Below the pieces are notes generated by a model, which was not told the origin of the DNA, made no database searches, and saw nothing but the letters and a program-made list of their open reading frames with translations. The translations under genes were made by a program, and so were the position numbers. From NCBI GenBank assembly GCA_958295855.1, contig OY282383.1, positions 5,394,329 to 5,458,328 on the forward strand: DNA of 64,000 nt. Direction: 5' to 3'. Below, piece after piece: positions 25,376-35,461 of the stretch. Every line of letters starts with the position of its first letter. The first letter of the stretch is position 1. The stretch comes from an uncultured Poribacteria bacterium. GTDB lineage: Bacteria > Poribacteria > WGA-4E > WGA-3G.

Positions 25376-26440
25376 TTATGATGGATGGATAAGCACTTTT
25401 GCGTAAAATTCGCTTTTGTCCTTCATCATGTGCAACATTTCTCTGCTATCTGTCAACGGAACTTTGTGCGTAATCAGTGGCGAAAGGGTTAACGTGCCGG
25501 AAGCTATTGCTTGAAGCACAGTCCGCCACTCGTCATCGTTGCCGGCGATGCTGTAATCAGAATTCCACGTTCCCAAGAGGTTGACTTCGCGCCGCATCAA
25601 TTGTGAGATAAGGGTTGCAGGCAGGGTTACATCTGCAACGGGGTTGCCGAGTAAAACCACACTGCCGCCACGCCCGACGCTGCCTAAGGCGTTGAGATAG
25701 GTTTGCGGGACACCTGCGGATTCTATGCAGACGTGCGCGCCCTTTCCATCCGTTTGTGCGTTCGCTACGGTAACTGCATCTTCAACTGCACTGTTAAAAA
25801 CGCTTTCAAACCCAAGACGTTTTGCCAGTTCCAACTTTTCCGCAACAATATCGAACAGAAGCACCTCCAACGCGCCCATGATTCTTGCCCATTGTGCAGC
25901 CATTAACCCGATGGGACCGGCACCAAAGATAGCAACCGTTTTGCCGACGATCGATTTTTGAACCCGTCGGAGCGCGTGGAGTGCCACAGCCGCCGGTTCT
26001 GTCATTGCAGCCTCTTCCAGTGTCACGCCCTCCGGTACAGGTATCAAGTTCTCTTTCGGTGCGACGACAAATTCGGCAAACGCGCCATTGCTGCGTGAAC
26101 CGAGGTAGCCGTAATCATGGCATTGAACATATTTTGCCTGTTCACACGCGGCGCACTTGCCACACCAGAGCAGTGGGAAGACGACAACCGCGTCCCCTGG
26201 TGCAAAATTCTCAACCCCTGCGCCGCATGCGTCAACAATTCCGGCAAACTCGTGTCCACACACTGTCGGGAAGTTGTAAGTGCCTTTGGCAAAAATTCGC
26301 GGAATATCGGAACCACAGACACCACAGAAACCGATGCGGACGCGCACCTGCCCTTCTGATAGGTTTGGGACATGTATCTGCTGTAACCGCAAATCTCCAA
26401 TGCTGTGCAGCACCAGTGCTTCCATCAAATCGTTCGGCAT
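25376..26440 (-). CDS. Zinc-dependent dehydrogenase (galactitol-1-phosphate dehydrogenase-like)
   Basis: The 354-residue protein has the MDR layout: catalytic zinc GVCGSDIPRIF and GHEFAG, structural zinc CGKCAACEQAKYVQC, and cofactor loop VAIFGAGPIGLMA. The SDIPRIFAKGTYNFPTVCGHE stretch resembles galactitol-1-phosphate 5-dehydrogenases, consistent with the ribulose-phosphate epimerase upstream, but the substrate is inferred. I start it at MPNDLMEALV because GTGGAG is 7-8 nt upstream. That site lies inside a dispersed repeat, and the open frame continues upstream through repeat DNA to 26629 giving RRGSALCLP-type residues that are not real coding sequence. Confidence 0.83.
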   Translation of the reverse strand: MPNDLMEALVLHSIGDLRLQQIHVPNLSEGQVRVRIGFCGVCGSDIPRIFAKGTYNFPTVCGHEFAGIVDACGAGVENFAPGDAVVVFPLLWCGKCAACEQAKYVQCHDYGYLGSRSNGAFAEFVVAPKENLIPVPEGVTLEEAAMTEPAAVALHALRRVQKSIVGKTVAIFGAGPIGLMAAQWARIMGALEVLLFDIVAEKLELAKRLGFESVFNSAVEDAVTVANAQTDGKGAHVCIESAGVPQTYLNALGSVGRGGSVVLLGNPVADVTLPATLISQLMRREVNLLGTWNSDYSIAGNDDEWRTVLQAIASGTLTLSPLITHKVPLTDSREMLHMMKDKSEFYAKVLIHPS

Positions 26441-26580
26441 CACAAATCTCCACTGAAATTTACCGTGTGTTGAGGGTAGGCACAAGGCACTACCCCTACG
26501 GAATTCGCCGCAAGGCACTACCCCCCTACGGAAGGGTAGGCACAAGGCACTACCCCTACGGAATTTGCCGCAAGGCATGT
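26441..26580. repeat. Dispersed repeat array upstream of the dehydrogenase
   Basis: Contains the ACAAATCTCCACTGAAATTT module, whose minus strand supplies the GTGGAG ribosome-binding site, and three partial or complete GGCACAAGGCACTACCCC elements with GCCGCAAGGCA ends. Confidence 0.75.
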
Positions 26581-26597
26581 CGACAGATTGTTTGGCA

Positions 26598-27320
26598 TCA
26601 CACCATTCTTCCCGCGAGCCCGGCTTCAATAGCCTGCTCGATGCGTTGAATATTTTCGGATTTCAAACCCGATGTGTGGAAAACGCTGCTGGTTCCACCG
26701 ACTAGGATATCCGCGCCTGCCGCTACCATTTTGGGAATATTTTCAAAGCTGACGTTGCCATCAACTTCAATCGGGAGGGTGACACCGCGGTTCTCCAACA
26801 AAGCGCGACATTCCGAAATTTTTCGGAGGGTTGCCGGCACCAATTTCTGCCCGGCAAATCCCGGATTCACAGTCATAATCAGCACAAAATCGAGCCGAGC
26901 GAGGACATAGTCTAAGGCGGAGAGCGGTGTTGCCGGGTTTAGCGCGGCACCCGCCTTGATGCCATGTGCCTGAATAACCGCCAACGTCCTATCCAGATGG
27001 GTGGCAGATTCAACGTGAACGGCTATCTGCTGAACGCCAATCTTTGCGACTGCTTCGACAAAAAAATCGTTGTTCTCCACCATCAGGTGAATATCAAAAG
27101 CACAGTCCGTTTTTGGGCGTAACTGCTCAATGAGTGCTAACCCAATCGGCATATTCGGCACAAAGTGTGCGTCCATCAAGTCGAAGTGAAGCAGGTCCAT
27201 CCCGGATGCTTCCAATTCCCGAATAGCCGTTTCCAAATTACAGAGATCGGCGCACATCACTGAAGGCGCGAGGCGAATCTCTTTACCCAGGGCACGTTGT
27301 CGCGGTTCACTCGGTGGCAA
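26598..27320 (-). CDS. rpe: Ribulose-phosphate 3-epimerase family
   Basis: The TIM-barrel enzyme interconverts D-ribulose 5-phosphate and D-xylulose 5-phosphate or a close analogue. Motifs present: RLAPSVMCADL, LHFDLMDAHFVPN (metal His and Asp), FDIHLMVENN, VNPGFAGQK and VDGNVSFENIP, with GGTSSVF at the phosphate site. The family would normally begin just before RLAPS. I place the start at a TTG (27320) that has GGAG 7 nt upstream; an in-frame TTG at 27353 would start only a few bases after the predicted transcription start. The location next to two sugar dehydrogenases suggests a carbohydrate operon and leaves open a ketohexose-phosphate substrate. Confidence 0.85.
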   Translation of the reverse strand: MPPSEPRQRALGKEIRLAPSVMCADLCNLETAIRELEASGMDLLHFDLMDAHFVPNMPIGLALIEQLRPKTDCAFDIHLMVENNDFFVEAVAKIGVQQIAVHVESATHLDRTLAVIQAHGIKAGAALNPATPLSALDYVLARLDFVLIMTVNPGFAGQKLVPATLRKISECRALLENRGVTLPIEVDGNVSFENIPKMVAAGADILVGGTSSVFHTSGLKSENIQRIEQAIEAGLAGRMV

Positions 27321-27362
27321 GATAGTTCTCCAATCAAATTGGGGTTTCTCCAAACATTAGTA

Positions 27363-27391
27363 ATTATACCATGATATGAAGGGTTTGTCAA
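27363..27391 (-). promoter_or_regulatory. Sigma-70 promoter for the rpe operon
   Basis: Minus-strand TTGACA (27391-27386), 17-nt spacer, TATAAT (27368-27363): a near-consensus promoter in the 54-base gap before the epimerase reading frame. Confidence 0.85.
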
Positions 27392-27407
27392 ATTTTGGCA
27401 TGGCAGT

Positions 27408-28448
27408 TCAGGGGGATTTCGTCAAAGCCTCGCCGAGTTGAGCACACAGATTATCCGGTGGGGCAAAGGGGATAGTGATGGGTGTGTGCGTGATAGTGCT
27501 TGCGTAGATTCCCAAAACGGCGTTCCATTGGTGCAATGCTCGTTTGAGGTTGGTTTCAATAGGATGGGTATCGTCTTCAAGCCAGTCGAACATTGCCTCA
27601 GTGAGGCCGGCTTGCGCGATGTCATTATTTTCACGCCATTCATCGGGAGTTGTTTGGTGCCCCGCTATTTCCTGAGTGGAAACAATCTGCCATCTGCCAA
27701 ATTCTTCAAAGAGGACTCTTCCGCGTTCGGCATAAGCGGCGACTCGACAGTGCTTGTATATAGCCGGGGCATCGTTAATGCGTTTGGCAGTGAACCCGGT
27801 GCACCACTGCCCATAGACACCGTTGTCAAACACCACTTGACACGCTGAGGTGTCCGGTGCGGGATAGGTACTGCGAAGAGACTCGGCACCGCTGGCAGTG
27901 GCAAAGACGCTGACGATGGGTTCATCGTTGTTTAGTGCCATCGCCCAATCGATGATATGCGTGCCTTGGGCGGAGAGGTTCATGCCGCAGGAGAAATCTA
28001 AAAACAGTATTTCTCCCAATTCGCCGCTTTGCAATGCCTCTCGGCAGCGAATTAGATAGGGGTGCCAGCGAAACTGCTTGCCAACCCCGAATTTGGTTGT
28101 TGTCTGTGCTTCCAATTCAGACAGGAGGTGCCAATCTGCCACACCACACGCGATGGGCTTTTCAACGATGCACGCTGGCACGCCAAGCGCGGATACCATC
28201 GGTAGGAGTTCACGCCACCGGTCAGGCATCGTGACGAGGTGAACCAGGTCGGGTTGCTCTGTGCGAAGCATCTCGGCTGCGTCCGCATAGCCGGTTATCC
28301 CGAAGATGTTGGCGAATTTTTCGCGTCTGCTTGTATCTGAGCGGTTGGCACATGCGACTAGCTTGCCCCGCGATATCCGTTGATAGGCGTTTGCGTGGCC
28401 ATACGCTCTGCTGCCGCAGCCTATGATGGCACACCGGTATTTTGGCAT
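27408..28448 (-). CDS. Gfo/Idh/MocA-family oxidoreductase
   Basis: A 346-residue NAD(P)-dependent sugar oxidoreductase. The N-terminal Rossmann loop is AIIGCGSRAYGHA and the catalytic motif is VEKPIACG. The C-terminal alpha/beta domain includes DFSCGMNLSAQGTHIIDWA, where the HxxDW arrangement is typical of the family. The start at 28448 (MPKYRCAIIG) has AGAGGAA 8-9 nt upstream; the upstream reading contains repeat-derived residues. Substrate is unknown. It sits between thiC and the rpe promoter in the same orientation. Confidence 0.87.
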   Translation of the reverse strand: MPKYRCAIIGCGSRAYGHANAYQRISRGKLVACANRSDTSRREKFANIFGITGYADAAEMLRTEQPDLVHLVTMPDRWRELLPMVSALGVPACIVEKPIACGVADWHLLSELEAQTTTKFGVGKQFRWHPYLIRCREALQSGELGEILFLDFSCGMNLSAQGTHIIDWAMALNNDEPIVSVFATASGAESLRSTYPAPDTSACQVVFDNGVYGQWCTGFTAKRINDAPAIYKHCRVAAYAERGRVLFEEFGRWQIVSTQEIAGHQTTPDEWRENNDIAQAGLTEAMFDWLEDDTHPIETNLKRALHQWNAVLGIYASTITHTPITIPFAPPDNLCAQLGEALTKSP

Positions 28449-28465
28449 GGATGGGTTCCTCTGTG

Positions 28466-30604
<2,139 letters not shown>

Positions 30605-30780
30605 CTACTTCCTCGACATGTTAACACAAATGCACCATTTTTGCAAGTACTATGGCAAACGCATTCGCTATACGCCATCTCCGGAGCTCTCAGAGAAGCA
30701 AATCAGGAAAAAGGATGAACTACCAGCTAAGATGTGCTAAAATAGTACGGTAATCAAACAGCGCGAGGAGGAAATACAAC

Positions 30781-31524
30781 GTGAAATGGTTAATGGGGCT
30801 GATATGTCTGTTCAACGTGTCGTGCTATTGTGCAGCTGCTGAAGTGGTAGGTGTATGGCTCTTTGATGAAGGCAACGGCAAAGTGGTCAAAGATGCTTCA
30901 GGTCAGGGCCGGGATGGCGACATCGTGGGTGAAGTGGCGTGGGCTAATGGAAAATTTGATGCTGCGCTTGAATTTGATGGAGGGCATGTGAGCGTGCCGC
31001 ATGACAACGACATGAACCTCAGGCAATGGACGATGACCGCGTGGATTAAAGTGCCAAAGATTGTAGAGCCGTACCAAGTGATCTTGGGGAAAGAGGCGTG
31101 GCCCAATCGGAATTATACGATGTGGATTCGTCCTGACGTGATGACGTTTGGCTTTACGCTTCCCGGCGGGGCACAGGACCTCCAGGTGGGTAGCAAACAG
31201 GTCACGGATGACAAATGGCACTTTGTGGTGGGCGTTTACGACGAAAAGAATCTCATTCCTTACGTTGATGGTGAACGTTTCAACCCACGGGGGGCGGCGG
31301 GCAAACCTGCAACGAACGACGCTCCGCTGATAATTGGTGCACAGGGCCCTGATGGAAAAAACGGCCCTTTGAAAGGTATCATTGATGAAGTGGCTGTCTA
31401 CAACACCGCGTTGGATGAAGATGAAATTGCCGAGGTGATGGAAGGCTTAGCGGACCGGTTTCATGCGGTGGCGGCGGCAGAGAAATTAGCGGTAACATGG
31501 GGCGCGCTTAAAATTGGACGTTGA
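30781..31524 (+). CDS. Secreted LamG/concanavalin-like domain protein
   Basis: The 247-residue protein starts at a GTG with GGAGGAA 7-8 nt upstream, has a short signal peptide (WLMGLICLFNVSCYCAAA) and then one LamG/ConA-type jelly roll: VVGVWLFDEGNGKVVKDASGQGRDG, ALEFDGGHVSVPHD, WTMTAWIKV, WHFVVGVYDEKNLIPYVDG and IDEVAVYNTALDEDEI. Such domains bind glycans or proteins outside the cell. The C-terminus has no anchor. It converges on the TPR gene with a 17-base overlap of the two stop regions. Confidence 0.85.
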   Translation: MKWLMGLICLFNVSCYCAAAEVVGVWLFDEGNGKVVKDASGQGRDGDIVGEVAWANGKFDAALEFDGGHVSVPHDNDMNLRQWTMTAWIKVPKIVEPYQVILGKEAWPNRNYTMWIRPDVMTFGFTLPGGAQDLQVGSKQVTDDKWHFVVGVYDEKNLIPYVDGERFNPRGAAGKPATNDAPLIIGAQGPDGKNGPLKGIIDEVAVYNTALDEDEIAEVMEGLADRFHAVAAAEKLAVTWGALKIGR

Positions 31525-31915
31525 TTCTATAAGCCTTTTCCACCGCTTTCCGCAGGGCGTGAATTGCTTTCTCGGATTCCGCTAACTGGATTAACAGTAC
31601 ATCACCGAGTTCGCAGTATGCTTCAATATAGTTTTCATCTGCAAGGGTGGCACGCTGAAACGCATCGGCGGCGGCGCGAAATTCCTCGAATCCACTATAA
31701 ATTAACCCCAAAACGCAGTGCGCGTCCGCTAATCCCGCATCCAGTGTGACTGCCTTTTCCAAAGCGGTTTGTGCTTTTGTCTGTGCCCCGTGAGAGAGCG
31801 CGCGCAACCCTACATCGTACAGTCTGGCTGCTTCGGGATGAAACGGCTGCGCGGCAATTGCAAGTGATGTGTGTAGAAGTATAAGCAGTGCGAGGGTGTA
31901 TCTGAATAGTTTCAT
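31508..31915 (-). CDS. Exported small TPR protein
   Basis: This 135-residue protein has a signal peptide (MKLFRYTLALLILLHTSLAIA) and about three tetratricopeptide repeats: AARLYDVGLRALSHGAQTKA, AHCVLGLIYSGFEEFRAAAD and AYCELGDVLLIQLAESEKAI. It is likely periplasmic and a protein-protein adaptor. The stop overlaps the 3' end of the LamG gene on the other strand. Confidence 0.78.
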   Translation of the reverse strand: MKLFRYTLALLILLHTSLAIAAQPFHPEAARLYDVGLRALSHGAQTKAQTALEKAVTLDAGLADAHCVLGLIYSGFEEFRAAADAFQRATLADENYIEAYCELGDVLLIQLAESEKAIHALRKAVEKAYRINVQF

Positions 31916-32010
31916 AGCCTCATTTTCATTTCAAAATAACCACAAGGTTCGTAAAGGATGAGTGCATGGGTTGTGAGTGTTTTGCATTAGGATTTTCCTT
32001 CTACTGGTCG

Positions 32011-32547
32011 TTAATCGGGTTGCGTGTTATCTGCGAATCTATCCGTACCTTCTATCTCTTCTTGTAGCTGACCTGTTCCGATGTCTCCGTTGCCCCTACT
32101 CTCTCGTTGAAACATATTGGGCAATACTTTCTTGACGTAGAAATTTAGTAGATGCACTAAAAAACCTAAAAATACTAAAAACACCGCCCCTATACCACTT
32201 ATGATCCACTTTATGATAGTTAATTCGCTCTTTACTCCATTTATGCTGGCGTTAAGTTCATTCTTCACCCCTTTTATGTCTGTGGTTAGTTCATTCTTCA
32301 CCCCATCTATTTTGGCGTTAAGTTCATTCTTCATCCCATCTATTCTGACGTTAAGTTCATTTTTTGCCCCATCTATTTTAGCGTCAAGTTCATTTTTTGC
32401 CCCATCTATTTTAGCGTCAAGTCGTCTCTCGACTCCTTTCAATTCAGCCTTAAGGACATCCACATTTTGCCCTAATGCTATAGAAGCCACAGAAAAGACA
32501 AAGAAAATTCCGAAAACTCCGCAAAGAATACCCTGTCTATTTAGCAT
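32011..32547 (-). CDS. Coiled-coil membrane protein with 11-residue repeats
   Basis: The 178-residue protein has an N-terminal hydrophobic signal or anchor (GILCGVFGIFFVFSVASIALG), six to seven hendecad repeats of the form KIDGAKNELDA/VKNELNASING, and a transmembrane helix (IIKWIISGIGAVFLVFLGFLVHLL) before a polar tail. At DNA level the repeats are 33-bp units (AAGTTCATTCTTCACCCC on +). The layout resembles membrane-anchored DUF1640/Bdr-like coiled coils, though I cannot assign it. GGGAG lies 7 nt before the ATG at 32547; longer in-frame starts exist upstream. Confidence 0.72.
   Translation of the reverse strand: MLNRQGILCGVFGIFFVFSVASIALGQNVDVLKAELKGVERRLDAKIDGAKNELDAKIDGAKNELNVRIDGMKNELNAKIDGVKNELTTDIKGVKNELNASINGVKSELTIIKWIISGIGAVFLVFLGFLVHLLNFYVKKVLPNMFQRESRGNGDIGTGQLQEEIEGTDRFADNTQPD
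32240..32440. repeat. 33-bp tandem repeats inside the coiled-coil gene
   Basis: About six units of 33 bp with the core AAGTTCATT(C/T)TT and CCATCTATTTT, in phase with the reading frame so that gain or loss of units keeps the coiled coil in register. Confidence 0.75.
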
Positions 32548-32595
32548 TGTAATTCTCCCAATTAAAAAATTCATGTTTCCAAGGTTCACTTGCAA

Positions 32596-33711
32596 CTTGC
32601 TTATCTACCATTCCGCCAGTAGGGGCAGAACTCGGCACTTGGAGTGCGACGCGGTGGAAGTGGGTTCCCTGTCCAACAAGTTATATAGAGTATAACGCAG
32701 AAACTCAAAAATTACAACAAATTCGCTCCGCTCCAATATGTTTATAGCAGCGCCGCCACGCGCATGTCTTAGTCCCGTAGGGACGGTATGTGTATAGAAA
32801 AACGTTCACGCCCGCGCCTTAGTCCCGTAGGGGCGGCGTCTCCCCGCCCACGATTTGCGGCGTATTTGCGAGGATGACACGGCTGACTTTCTCTGAATCA
32901 CGGATTTACGCGGATAACGCGGATTTTGCACGTCTGAATCGCGGATTATCGCGGATTACGCAGAATGACGCGGATTTTGGGTGTCCTCTCCATTCAACAT
33001 TTTCGGTATCTTGCTATTCATTTCTTTGTAGGGGTAGGCCTTGTGCCTACCCTGTTTTCTTGGGATCAGCCGTGCCGTGCCCCTAGGCACCGTGCATTCA
33101 GAAAATGCCGTTTATGGGGTTAGGAAACCTAACCCCTACGAAGTTTACCGAGGCGATACAGAAAGAACCGGGACATCCAACGCCCCACCAAAGAGGTTGA
33201 ACCGAGAGGATACCCCCAAATCCGCGTATTTCCGCGTCATCCGCGATACTCCGCGATTTGCGGCGTAATGGTATATTACCCCTGCTTTGCAGGGGTAATA
33301 TACCACTGCGCCCAAATGCGACGTGCATTCAGAAGAAAAAGGAAGGGTAGGCACAAGGCCTACCCCTACAAAAAATGCCCACCCGCAAGACAACCCAAAA
33401 ATCCGCGTATTTCCGCGTCATCCGCGATAATCCGCGATTCAGAAGAAAAAGGAAGGGTAGGCACAAGGCCTACCCCTACAAAAAAATGCCCACCCGCAAG
33501 ACAACCCAAACTCCGCGTCATTCTGCGTTCTCCGCGTAAATCCGTGATTCAGACAGAGGCACTACACCTATCGCCCCGCTGGGGCTTAGCACCCAGGGAA
33601 AACCGCGGTTCTATATAGTTGGACACACTAAGGAGGGCCAAAAACCTAACGCTAAAGCATTGTGTTTTTGGCGATAGAACGTGATAAGTTGGTTCGTTGT
33701 CGCAAAGGGTT
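32596..33711. repeat. Gene-free kilobase of degenerate repeats
   Basis: No gene is supported. From 32840 to 33560 the DNA is made of CGCGGAT/ATCCGCG-rich modules (AATCCGCG, TATTTCCGCGTCATCCGCG, CCGCGATAATCCGCGATT) interleaved with AGGAAGGGTAGGCACAAGG elements at 33343-33372 and 33450-33482 and one perfect palindrome at 33270-33304. Two identical segments of about 60 bases (AGAAGAAAAAGGAAGGGTAG onwards) lie around 33330 and 33438. 32750-32850 carries two CTTAGTCCCGTAGGG(A/G)CGG copies. Confidence 0.7.
33270..33304. repeat. Perfect 16-bp inverted repeat
   Basis: GGTATATTACCCCTGC-TTT-GCAGGGGTAATATACC. This is the most symmetrical member of the REP-like hairpin family seen throughout the window. 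Confidence 0.8.
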
Positions 33712-35001
33712 TCACTCCGGCGCCGCTAACACGCAGGCGTAGTAGTCCCCAACGGCGATGCTCACCGGGCGACTCGCCTGAAGCGGCGTGGCGGATAAAA
33801 ACTTACTTCTCTCTCCTTTACGGCTATTCTCTATTTTAGTCAGGCGGATAATAGAAAAGAACCCCTTTGCATTGACAACGTAAAGCAGATCCTCCGAAAT
33901 TTGAAAATCTGTGACAGGGCCCATTAATCGTCTGTTGTCGACATCTATCGTCTCGCTCGCCGGTGCTTGGGCAATTTGCTGCATTTTTCCGTGGCGTCCG
34001 ACGGCATACGCAATTGTCGGTTTTCTGCGAGTCAGCGGCTTTTCCTCTGTCGCAGAAAGATGCTCAATACTTTCCCTCCTCAGGTTATAAGGGCCGAATG
34101 CTGTGCTAATGATTGGATTCTCTCCCCCTCGCCGAATAGTGGCTGGATGGTCCATCAGCCTAGCTGCATCACCAATCAGCAGATCTGACATTGGGTCTTT
34201 CAGACTCTCTATTATCAAAAAATCTGATGAGGCACGGACTTTCTCCTGTTTGCTGCTGATGAGTGCTAAAAAACCGCGTTGAGACAGGAGTGGTTCCATG
34301 ATGCCTGAGGGTATCGGATCCCACGTCGAGAGCAGAATCTGTTCTACCTCGGAGGGGGTGGCTTTCGGATGTAATAACCACCAGCGTTTCTCTAGTTCAA
34401 CGGCTTTGACGAGGCGTGCTTGTCCGAAAACGATGGAAAAAATATACAGCGCGTCATTCGCGCCCAGAACATAGAGGTGAGTGTCACGAACGTCTATGTC
34501 TTTGATTGCGTGTTGCTCCGGTAAATGCTGGGTAGATTCAAGCACAGGATGCGACGGCTGCCCCACATCAACGAGATGAAGCTTTTTTCTTGTTGCGACA
34601 ACGATATGGTGTCCAGAGACAAGTGCCTTGCCGATGTCATCAGGAAACGCGAGGGATGTCAGATAAACGGGACGTTGCGGGATAGAAACATCAATGACGT
34701 GCAGGTGCCGTTGCGTCGTGAGATATGCGTGTTTTGCTGCGAGGACGACCGTGTTGTTTGGGCGGACGCGAAAGGGGAGGCGAATAGAAGCCGCGAGTGT
34801 CGGATAGGCCAGATCTTCTGTCTCTATCACCGTGAAAATGCTCTCTTGCGGTTTTGCGGAGGTAACCGTTTCTGGGTTTGGCTCAATCCCTCTGGTGCTG
34901 CACCCAAGGTTCACAACTGCGAGGAACGTCACACTAAGAAAAGCAAAAACTTTTTTCATCGTTGAAGTCATAAAGGCACCTGAGGTTCTTTTTGCACTCA
35001 T
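33712..35001 (-). CDS. Lipoprotein with LVIVD-type beta-propeller repeats
   Basis: The 429-residue protein has a lipoprotein signal (KKVFAFLSVTFLAVVNLGC) after a 14-residue leader. The start at 35001 is favoured by GGAGGT 7 nt upstream. The body contains LVIVD-like blades: AYLTTQRHLHVIDVSIPQRPVYL, IVVATRKKLHLVDVGQPSHPVL and LYVLGANDALYIFSI. Later sequence (ILLSTWDPIPSGIMEP, VGRHGKMQQIAQ, LLYVVNAKGFFSII) continues a propeller. It is probably a surface or periplasmic binding protein. No enzyme motif is visible. Confidence 0.75.
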   Translation of the reverse strand: MSAKRTSGAFMTSTMKKVFAFLSVTFLAVVNLGCSTRGIEPNPETVTSAKPQESIFTVIETEDLAYPTLAASIRLPFRVRPNNTVVLAAKHAYLTTQRHLHVIDVSIPQRPVYLTSLAFPDDIGKALVSGHHIVVATRKKLHLVDVGQPSHPVLESTQHLPEQHAIKDIDVRDTHLYVLGANDALYIFSIVFGQARLVKAVELEKRWWLLHPKATPSEVEQILLSTWDPIPSGIMEPLLSQRGFLALISSKQEKVRASSDFLIIESLKDPMSDLLIGDAARLMDHPATIRRGGENPIISTAFGPYNLRRESIEHLSATEEKPLTRRKPTIAYAVGRHGKMQQIAQAPASETIDVDNRRLMGPVTDFQISEDLLYVVNAKGFFSIIRLTKIENSRKGERSKFLSATPLQASRPVSIAVGDYYACVLAAPE

Positions 35002-35393
35002 TCGTTTTTACCTCCAAGGGATATTTGCGCACTTAACAAGACACCACCATAAAAACAGAAGACACCGTAGATGCAGTTTTCAATCGAGAGGTCTGTTTGC
35101 ACGCTGACAATATACGACTAAAAGTAAAGAAAAGTTGTTGATACAAGGACATAAGCAATTTCTATGCCAATGTGAAAAACGCTGAATTTGCGGTTAACCC
35201 CTGCATCAAATAGGTTCATCTACACGAAAAGGGGCAATTTCATTTTTCGATGCACGAAAAGGGGCAGTTTTCGGCAAGACGTAAAGAACTTTTGTCAAGT
35301 TAAATTTACAAAAAAAGCATGAGCCATTTTTCAACTTTTTGTCTACAGTGGTACTGATTTGCAGTCAACAGCAAATTAGCATAACAGATTTCC
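35002..35393. other. Divergent intergenic region
   Basis: No gene is seen. A direct repeat with the core CACGAAAAGGGGCA lies at 35223-35236 and 35253-35266; it could be an operator or a repeat remnant. Confidence 0.4.
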
Positions 35394-35422
35394 TTGACCT
35401 TTTGATGCTCTTAAGGTATACT
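35394..35422 (+). promoter_or_regulatory. Sigma-70 promoter for sulfatase 1
   Basis: TTGACC (35394-35399), 17-nt spacer, TATACT (35417-35422), 40 bases before the ATG at 35462. Confidence 0.72.
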
Positions 35423-35461
35423 GAAGTTATACGTTAGACTAAAGTGAAAAGTGATTCAATA

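Noticed and set aside
26441-26629. N-terminal extension of the zinc dehydrogenase (RRGSALCLP repeats)
   Set aside because: The residues are translated from dispersed repeat DNA; the family start with a ribosome-binding site is at 26440.
32240-32440. 33-bp repeats as a CRISPR candidate
   Set aside because: Units are directly abutting without spacers and encode a coiled coil.
33098-33618. Short frames in the repeat field
   Set aside because: They are made of repeat modules on both strands and have no coding features.
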